Shown: one piece after another, positions 5,087 to 9,278 of the stretch
How positions within the stretch are numbered: the first letter of the stretch is position 1
Layout of the letters: each line of letters opens with the position of its first letter
Source of the DNA: QNYZ01 sp964577615
Lineage (GTDB): Bacteria; Desulfobacterota; Desulfobacteria; Desulfobacterales; QNYZ01
Reading direction: 5' to 3'
Length of the DNA: 9,278 bases
Assembly (NCBI GenBank): GCA_964577615.1
Contig: CAZNZW010000083.1
Location: 1 to 9,278, forward strand
Program-made: the position numbers and the translations under genes
Notes under the pieces: generated by a model
Told to the model about the DNA's origin: nothing
Seen by the model: only the letters and a program-made list of their open reading frames with translations
The model's database searches: none

Positions 5087-6622
5087 ATGCGGAAAGCAGG
5101 ACCTCTGAGCTGGCTGTTGCCGGAAACATTGACGCCGGCGCAGCTGATTGTGGAAATTTCCCGAAAATTTCAAATACAGGCGACCGCTGTGCGCAAAACT
5201 GCGGTGACCTGTTTCGACTCGTTTGACTGGCGTCTGTATCGGAAAAAAAAACGGCTCGTCTATCAGGACGGCCGGTGGCAACTGCTGCGGTTGAAAAGCG
5301 GCCGGCCGATTGTCGAATTGCCCGATTCCGCCCCGAAACCGCGTCAATTCGCCGGGGATTTTCCTGCCGGGCCGCTGGCGGCCCGGCTGACATCCGTATT
5401 GGGCGTCCGGGCGCTGACAAGGGTGTTGACCGTTGATCAGCGGATACAGGTTTTACGGGTCTTTAACGCGGACGAGAAAACGGTGGCCCATATCAATTTT
5501 CGGACCGACCATATTTCAGACACGTCTGTCCGCCTGCATACGGTTGGCGTGAAGAGCGTTCGTGGCTATGATGATGCGGCGCGCCGGCTGATCCGTTTTC
5601 TCCATCGCTGCGGTGTCGACCAGCCGGTATCGCCCGCGTCCCTGTTTACCCAATCTCTGGCGGCCGCCGGCCGCCGGCCGCTGGACTACAGCTCCCGGTT
5701 TTCCATTGATCTGACGCCGGATCTGACGCTCTACCCGGCGGCACGTAAGATTTTCAGGCAGCTTCTTGACACGATGCACCGCAATGAAGCCGGTATCCGG
5801 GCGGATATCGACAGCGAATTTCTCCACGATTTCCGGGTGGCCATCCGCCGGACCCGTTCCGGGCTGGCCCAGTTCAAGGGCGTGTTTCCACCGGATGTGA
5901 CAGACACTTTTAAAACGGCGTTTGCCTGGCTCGGGCAGGTGACGGGCCCGACGCGGGATCTGGATGTCTACCTTCTTTTTGAGACGGATTACATGTCCCG
6001 GCTGCCCGAACCGCTGGGGGCGGGGTTGGCCGGATTTTTTACTGAAATGGCCGCGCAAAGGCACGGGGCCTGGGAAAAGATGGTAAAAACGCTTCAATCC
6101 GTCCGCTACCGGCAGGTGATGGACGACTGGCAGGCCTGTCTGGCCGAAGACGAAAAACCCTGGTCCGAATATCCGGACCGGCCGGTACAGGAAGCGGCCC
6201 GTCAGATCATCCATCGCCGATATCTGCGAATTCTCAAAAGAGGTCGCGCCATCGGGCCGGCATCGCCGGATGATGATCTGCATTCGCTGCGGATTCAATG
6301 CAAAAAACTCCGTTACAGCCTGGAATTTTTCGCGTCGCTTTTTCCGGCCGCTCAGATGACCCGCGTGATCGGGCAGCTGAAGGGGTTGCAGAACAACCTC
6401 GGTGCGTTTAACGATCTGTCGGTGCAGCAGGCCATGCTGAAAGGGTACCTGGCCACGATCCGGCCCGGATCCAGAAAAAACCAGGATCTGGCTGCGGCCA
6501 TCGGCGGGCTCCTGGCGGCCCTGTTTCACGAACAAAAAGCGGTACGGTCCCAATTTGTGACGACCTTTAAAACATTTTCCGGAATGAAAAACGTGAAGCT
6601 GTTTGCAAGGCTTTTCGGTTGA
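5087..6622 (+). CDS. CHAD domain protein with degenerate CYTH-like N-terminal domain
   Basis: With the start at 5087 the protein has 511 residues. The C-terminal half is a CHAD domain, an alpha-helical fold with two basic repeats that bind polyphosphate. Repeat one has HDFRVAIRRTR (247-257) with His247, Arg250, Arg254, Arg255 and Arg257, followed by RDLDVYL (290-296). Repeat two has LHSLRIQCKKLRYSLEFF (398-415) with His399, Arg402, Lys406, Lys407 and Arg409, then LQNNLGAFNDL (434-444). The N-terminal part carries CFDSFDWRLYRKKKRLVYQ (42-60), which recalls the YFDT...L...LR region of CYTH triphosphatases. The ExExK catalytic signature of that family is absent, so the CYTH part is probably inactive. 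No signal peptide or membrane segment is seen. An ATG at 5060 would add nine residues. The gene leads a four-gene plus-strand block; a ParA-type ATPase follows after 76 bp. A role at polyphosphate granules is inferred from the family. Confidence 0.87.
   Translation: MRKAGPLSWLLPETLTPAQLIVEISRKFQIQATAVRKTAVTCFDSFDWRLYRKKKRLVYQDGRWQLLRLKSGRPIVELPDSAPKPRQFAGDFPAGPLAARLTSVLGVRALTRVLTVDQRIQVLRVFNADEKTVAHINFRTDHISDTSVRLHTVGVKSVRGYDDAARRLIRFLHRCGVDQPVSPASLFTQSLAAAGRRPLDYSSRFSIDLTPDLTLYPAARKIFRQLLDTMHRNEAGIRADIDSEFLHDFRVAIRRTRSGLAQFKGVFPPDVTDTFKTAFAWLGQVTGPTRDLDVYLLFETDYMSRLPEPLGAGLAGFFTEMAAQRHGAWEKMVKTLQSVRYRQVMDDWQACLAEDEKPWSEYPDRPVQEAARQIIHRRYLRILKRGRAIGPASPDDDLHSLRIQCKKLRYSLEFFASLFPAAQMTRVIGQLKGLQNNLGAFNDLSVQQAMLKGYLATIRPGSRKNQDLAAAIGGLLAALFHEQKAVRSQFVTTFKTFSGMKNVKLFARLFG
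5662..5682 (+). repeat. Short 7-bp tandem repeat (x3) inside the CHAD gene
   Basis: GGCCGCC occurs at 5662-5668 and 5669-5675, and as GGCCGCT at 5676-5682. The unit is not a multiple of three, so slippage would shift the frame in the linker ahead of the CHAD domain (protein segment AAAGRRPL). Confidence 0.7.
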
Positions 6623-6698
6623 TGCGTCCGTCCGGGCAGAGACATACCGTTTATCGGGGAGTATTTATTATTGACGATCAGCCGGGGGAAGGGCATCG

Positions 6699-7445
6699 AT
6701 GAGTATCATCGCGGTATCCAGTATCAAGGGGGGCGTCGGCAAGACAGCGGCATCCGTTAATCTGGCGTATCTGTCGGCGCTCGATGGGGCGCAGACGCTG
6801 CTGTGCGATATGGATTCCCAGGGATCGGCGTCCTACTATTTCCGGATCCGGCCGGCCAAAAAATTCAACGCCAAGAAGTTTCTCAAGGGGGGCAAGCATA
6901 TCGACCGCAATATCCGCGGTACCGATTATCCGGAGCTCGATCTGCTGCCGGCTGATTTTTCCTTTCGCAATCTCGACATCGCGCTCAATCATGCCAGTCC
7001 GTCGCGCAAACAGCTTGGCCGGATTCTCGCTCCCCTGCGAAAAGAATACGACCGGATTTTTCTCGACTGCCCCCCGAGCCTGACCCTTTTGTCTGAAAAT
7101 ATTTACCAGGCCGCCGACCGGATTCTTGTGCCCCTGATTCCAACTACCCTGTCACTGCTGGCTCTCAAACAGCAGGTCGCTTTTCTGAAAAAAATCGGAC
7201 AGAATCCCGCCAAGGTGCGCATCTTTTTTTCCATGGTCGAGAAACGGAAAAAAATGCATGTGGAAATGATGCGCCGCATGGCCAGAAAGAAATGGGTACT
7301 GCCCATTGCGATTCCATATCTGGCCGATGTGGAAAAGATGGGCATCTACCGCCAGCCGGTGGTCGCGGCCCTGCCGAAATCCGCCGCCACGGCGGCCTAT
7401 CGGCAATTGTGGAAAAAAATCCGCAAGAATCTCGATGCCACCTGA
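6699..7445 (+). CDS. ParA/Soj-family ATPase without an adjacent ParB
   Basis: This 248-residue protein is a ParA/MinD-superfamily P-loop ATPase. Seen: the deviant Walker A KGGVGKT (10-16) with both the signature Lys10 and catalytic Lys15, the A' motif CDMDSQGSAS (36-45) with Asp39, and Walker B IFLDCPP (120-126) with Asp123. LVPLIPTTLSLLAL (143-156) matches the family region after Walker B. Basic patches (KKFNAKKFLKGGKH, 54-67, and EKRKKMHVEMMRRMARKK, 181-198) could support non-specific DNA binding, as in ParA proteins that ride the nucleoid. There is no N-terminal helix-turn-helix, so it is the short chromosomal/cargo type. A GGGGGAAGGG ribosome site (6684-6693) ends 5 nt before the ATG. No parB gene or parS-like array is seen; the upstream neighbour is the CHAD protein, making it a candidate cargo adaptor by position only. 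A Nudix gene follows after 26 bp. Confidence 0.9.
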   Translation: MSIIAVSSIKGGVGKTAASVNLAYLSALDGAQTLLCDMDSQGSASYYFRIRPAKKFNAKKFLKGGKHIDRNIRGTDYPELDLLPADFSFRNLDIALNHASPSRKQLGRILAPLRKEYDRIFLDCPPSLTLLSENIYQAADRILVPLIPTTLSLLALKQQVAFLKKIGQNPAKVRIFFSMVEKRKKMHVEMMRRMARKKWVLPIAIPYLADVEKMGIYRQPVVAALPKSAATAAYRQLWKKIRKNLDAT

Positions 7446-7471
7446 CCCCTTATGCCAATGGCGCAGATAAA

Positions 7472-8056
7472 ATGACCCCGGAGATAAAAAAATGGGACAT
7501 ACGGTCGCGGCGGGTGACGGCGCAATACCGCCTGTTCTCCATCGAGGAAAAACAGGTCCGGTCCCCCCGCACCGGGGCCGACATGGCGGTCCAGGCCATC
7601 CATTTTCCCGACTGGGTGGTGGTTTTGCCGGTTACTTCCGATCAGACCGTGATTATGGTCCGCCAATACCGGCACGGCAATGAAAAAATATGCCTGGAAC
7701 TGCCCGGCGGGCTGGTCGATCCCGAAGATGAATCGGCGGAAATCTCCGCCCGGCGGGAACTGATCGAAGAGACCGGCTGGCGGCCGCAGCGGATGGTCCC
7801 GATCGGGATTGTCTATCCGCAGCCGGCGGTTTTGAGCAATCGCTGCCATTTTTTCCTTGCCCGGGATGTGGCGCCTGTCGGGAAGATGGCGCTGGACGCC
7901 GGCGAGGACATCCTCTGGACCGAAGTGCCGCTGGCCGATATTCGCGCAAAAATCAGAAAAGGCGAGATCGACAATGCCATGACCGTGCTGGCGTTTTCGT
8001 ATTACTGGATGCAAAACCCGGCTGCTGGCATGCCGGGGAAGGATATATCCCGTTAG
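7472..8056 (+). CDS. Nudix hydrolase, ADP-ribose pyrophosphatase-like
   Basis: This 194-residue enzyme hydrolyses a nucleoside diphosphate linked to another moiety, most likely ADP-ribose, by family resemblance. The Nudix box runs from GGLVDPEDES (79-88) through ARRELIEETGW (93-103), with the metal-binding REXXEE residues Glu96, Glu99 and Glu100. Compared with the textbook GX5EX7REUXEEXGU the loop has one extra residue, a variation I believe is common in this subfamily. The N-terminal part (WDIRSRRV...YRLFSIEEKQVRSP, DWVVVLPVTSD, VRQYRHGNEKICLELPGG) is the typical domain-swapped ADP-ribose pyrophosphatase arrangement. The start is the ATG at 7472: it begins the conserved W..R region and lies 26 bp after the ParA stop. 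The frame stays open further upstream but overlaps ParA and shows no homology. The ribosome site is weak, so it may rely on coupling. The HAD gene begins 2 bp after the stop. Confidence 0.88.
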   Translation: MTPEIKKWDIRSRRVTAQYRLFSIEEKQVRSPRTGADMAVQAIHFPDWVVVLPVTSDQTVIMVRQYRHGNEKICLELPGGLVDPEDESAEISARRELIEETGWRPQRMVPIGIVYPQPAVLSNRCHFFLARDVAPVGKMALDAGEDILWTEVPLADIRAKIRKGEIDNAMTVLAFSYYWMQNPAAGMPGKDISR

Positions 8057-8058
8057 AA

Positions 8059-8784
8059 ATGAATGCCGAACAGATGACAGAAACCATGACGGCGGGGACC
8101 GGTCCCCGCTTTTTCGTATCCGCGGCCATGTTTGATCTGGACGGGACGCTGATCGATTCCATCAACGTGTATTACAAGGTTGTGCAGACGGTGTTTGACC
8201 GGCTCGGGCTGTCGCGGGTATCACGGGATCAGATTTATGCGGCCGTGGAAGATGGCCGTTTTTACTGGGACCGGGTGCTGCCGGCCGAAGAGACGACCGC
8301 GGAGAAAGGTTTTATGCAGCGGGCGATGGTGCTTGCCCGGGAAGTCTATCCGGATATTTTCCGGCGGACGGTGGATGTTTTCGACGGCGTGCCGGCGTTT
8401 CTTGCCGACCTGCAGGCCCGGGGCATCCGGATCGGCGTCGTCACGGCCACGCCCGGCGACCGGATGGTGGAAAAGGAAGCCCTGCTGGCGCAAAAAGGCG
8501 TCCGGGACTGCATCGATGTTCTGGTCACCAATGATGACGCGCCCAATCCGAAACCGGCGCCGGATACCATTCTGGCATGCTGCGAAAGACTGTCCATCCG
8601 TCCGGCGCATGGTCTGTATGCCGGTGATACCAGCGTGGACATCCGGGCGGGCAAGGCCGCCGGCACCCGGACCGCCGCCGTTCTCACCGGGTTCGACCGC
8701 CGGCAAACGCTGATGGATGAACACCCCGATATTGTCTTAAACCGGGTCACTGATCTGGCGGGGATGATCGTTAAAAAACGATAA
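8059..8784 (+). CDS. HAD-family phosphatase (phosphoglycolate phosphatase/PpaX-like)
   Basis: This 241-residue haloacid-dehalogenase-superfamily hydrolase has all four catalytic motifs: motif I MFDLDGTLID (24-33) with nucleophile Asp26 and acid/base Asp28; motif II VVTAT with Thr129; motif III NPKPAPD with Lys165; motif IV YAGDTSVDIRAG with Asp190 and Asp194. The segment between motifs I and II (about 35-115) is an alpha-helical C1 cap, as in phosphoglycolate phosphatases, pyrophosphatase PpaX and beta-phosphoglucomutases. The substrate cannot be read from the sequence. The first 20 or so residues (MNAEQMTETM...) precede the core and are not conserved-looking. In-frame ATGs at 8074 and 8086 are alternative starts, and none of the candidates has a strong ribosome site. 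The stop of the Nudix gene lies 2 bp upstream, so the two are almost certainly co-transcribed and probably coupled. Confidence 0.88.
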   Translation: MNAEQMTETMTAGTGPRFFVSAAMFDLDGTLIDSINVYYKVVQTVFDRLGLSRVSRDQIYAAVEDGRFYWDRVLPAEETTAEKGFMQRAMVLAREVYPDIFRRTVDVFDGVPAFLADLQARGIRIGVVTATPGDRMVEKEALLAQKGVRDCIDVLVTNDDAPNPKPAPDTILACCERLSIRPAHGLYAGDTSVDIRAGKAAGTRTAAVLTGFDRRQTLMDEHPDIVLNRVTDLAGMIVKKR

Positions 8785-8799
8785 TCCGGCCGTGCCGGA
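8773..8799 (-). terminator. Possible intrinsic terminator for the GNAT gene
   Basis: Between the convergent HAD and GNAT genes, TCCGGC (8785-8790) pairs perfectly with GCCGGA (8794-8799) around a 3-nt loop. Read on the minus strand the hairpin is followed, after six bases, by TTTTTT (8778-8773), which lies in the last HAD codons. On the plus strand no T run follows, so it would serve the minus-strand gene better. The spacer before the T run makes it suboptimal. Confidence 0.35.
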
Positions 8800-8828
8800 C
8801 CTATAATACCCGCATCAGGAATCCCGCC

Positions 8829-9278
8829 TCAGGCAAATGATCTGTCCAATGGCTTGTACATGACCCAGGCATCGACATACCCCGCCCGGCGATGATTAAA
8901 CGCGCGCGGGAGCACGCCAATGGTTTCGAATCCGTTTTTCCGCCAGAGCCGGATTGACCGCTCGTTGGTTGAGACCACCAGGTTAAACTGCATGGCTCTA
9001 AAGCCCAGTCGGCGGGCCTCGTCCTGGGAGTGCCGGCACATGGCCGTGCCGATACCTCGTCCCCAGGCATCTTCGGCGACCATATATCCGCAGTTACAGA
9101 CGTGGGCGCCCAGACCCGGCTGATTGGGTTTGATATAGTAGGTGCCGACGATCCGCCCGTCATCCAGAACGACATAGGTGGCTGTCGGAAGATCGGTCCA
9201 GGCCCGGCGGGCCTCTTCTTCGCTGGTGTCCGGCGGCTGCGGATAGGTTTCGCCCGCGCGGAAAATCTTTTCGATAAT
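8829..9278 (-). CDS. GNAT-family N-acetyltransferase, start beyond window edge
   Basis: The frame is open from the window end to the stop at 8829, giving 149 residues. It is a GNAT acetyltransferase: YVVLDDGRIVGTYYIKPNQPG is the central beta-strand region; YMVAEDAWGRGIGTAM is motif A, with the acetyl-CoA pyrophosphate-binding R-G-x-G-T loop; NERSIRLWRKNGFETIGVLPRAF is the motif B region with the typical N..a...y...GF pattern. The visible N-terminal residues (IIEKIFRAGETYPQPPD) suggest that only some 15-25 residues lie beyond the edge. An ATG at 9083 would drop the N-terminal half and is rejected as the start. The family acetylates amines on small molecules, antibiotics, tRNA or protein N-termini, and the substrate cannot be inferred here. 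The gene converges on the HAD gene with 44 bp between stops. Confidence 0.88.
   Translation of the reverse strand: MIEKIFRAGETYPQPPDTSEEEARRAWTDLPTATYVVLDDGRIVGTYYIKPNQPGLGAHVCNCGYMVAEDAWGRGIGTAMCRHSQDEARRLGFRAMQFNLVVSTNERSIRLWRKNGFETIGVLPRAFNHRRAGYVDAWVMYKPLDRSFA

Noticed and set aside
3706..5226. 506-codon plus-strand frame spanning the N run
   Set aside because: Antisense to glnS and the MEMO-family gene, and continuous only because Ns contain no stops. Not a real gene.
4781..5347. Minus-strand frame across the gap as the MEMO N-terminus
   Set aside because: The residues past the gap lack the RxPAVAGxFYP-like start, and most of the frame is antisense to the CHAD gene.
5516..6553. 345-codon minus-strand frame
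   Set aside because: Antisense to the CHAD gene, whose two CHAD repeats are recognisable; no domain seen in the minus frame.
7292..7471. 60-residue upstream extension of the Nudix protein
   Set aside because: Overlaps the end of the ParA gene in another frame and shows no Nudix-like sequence before the ATG at 7472.
8829..9083. Short GNAT protein starting at the ATG at 9083
   Set aside because: The conserved N-terminal GNAT strands continue upstream in the same open frame to the window edge, so this ATG is internal.

Overview
This is a GC-rich bacterial chromosomal window with tightly packed genes. Gene content suggests a strictly anaerobic deltaproteobacterium (Desulfobacterota, perhaps a Desulfobacteraceae/Desulfosarcina-like sulfate reducer or relative): a corrinoid methyltransferase protein, a FabK-like flavin oxidoreductase, a bacterial GlnRS, an AmmeMemoRadiSam-type MEMO protein and a CHAD protein. 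The taxonomic placement is inference from gene content. One run of exactly 100 Ns (4819-4918) is a scaffold gap, so the window comes from a draft assembly.

Layout. Block A (+, 1-1534) holds the C-terminal part of a corrinoid (B12-binding) methyltransferase subunit, cut by the window edge, then a complete FabK/2-nitropropane-dioxygenase-like flavin oxidoreductase. Block B (-, 4818 down to 1542) reads as one operon: MEMO-family protein (5' part lost in the gap), glnS, an RNase Z-like metallo-beta-lactamase protein, and a 138-residue protein I do not recognise. The last three are joined by two ATGA stop/start overlaps. Blocks A and B converge with only 7 bp between stop codons.

Block C (+, 5087-8784) has four co-directional genes: a protein with a degenerate CYTH-like N-terminus and a C-terminal CHAD domain, an orphan ParA/Soj-type ATPase, an ADP-ribose-pyrophosphatase-like Nudix hydrolase and a HAD-family phosphatase. 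A candidate sigma70 promoter sits ahead of the CHAD gene. Block D (-, 8829 to window end) is a GNAT acetyltransferase missing its first residues at the window edge.

How the genes may work together. Block B couples tRNA-Gln charging to an RNase Z-like metallohydrolase and an unknown small protein. Block C is the most suggestive part. CHAD domains bind polyphosphate, ParA-type ATPases position cellular cargo over the nucleoid, and Nudix and HAD enzymes hydrolyse phosphate compounds. A polyphosphate-granule positioning or phosphate-metabolism cassette is a testable hypothesis, not something the sequence proves. I saw no rRNA, tRNA, CRISPR array, insertion sequence or phage gene.
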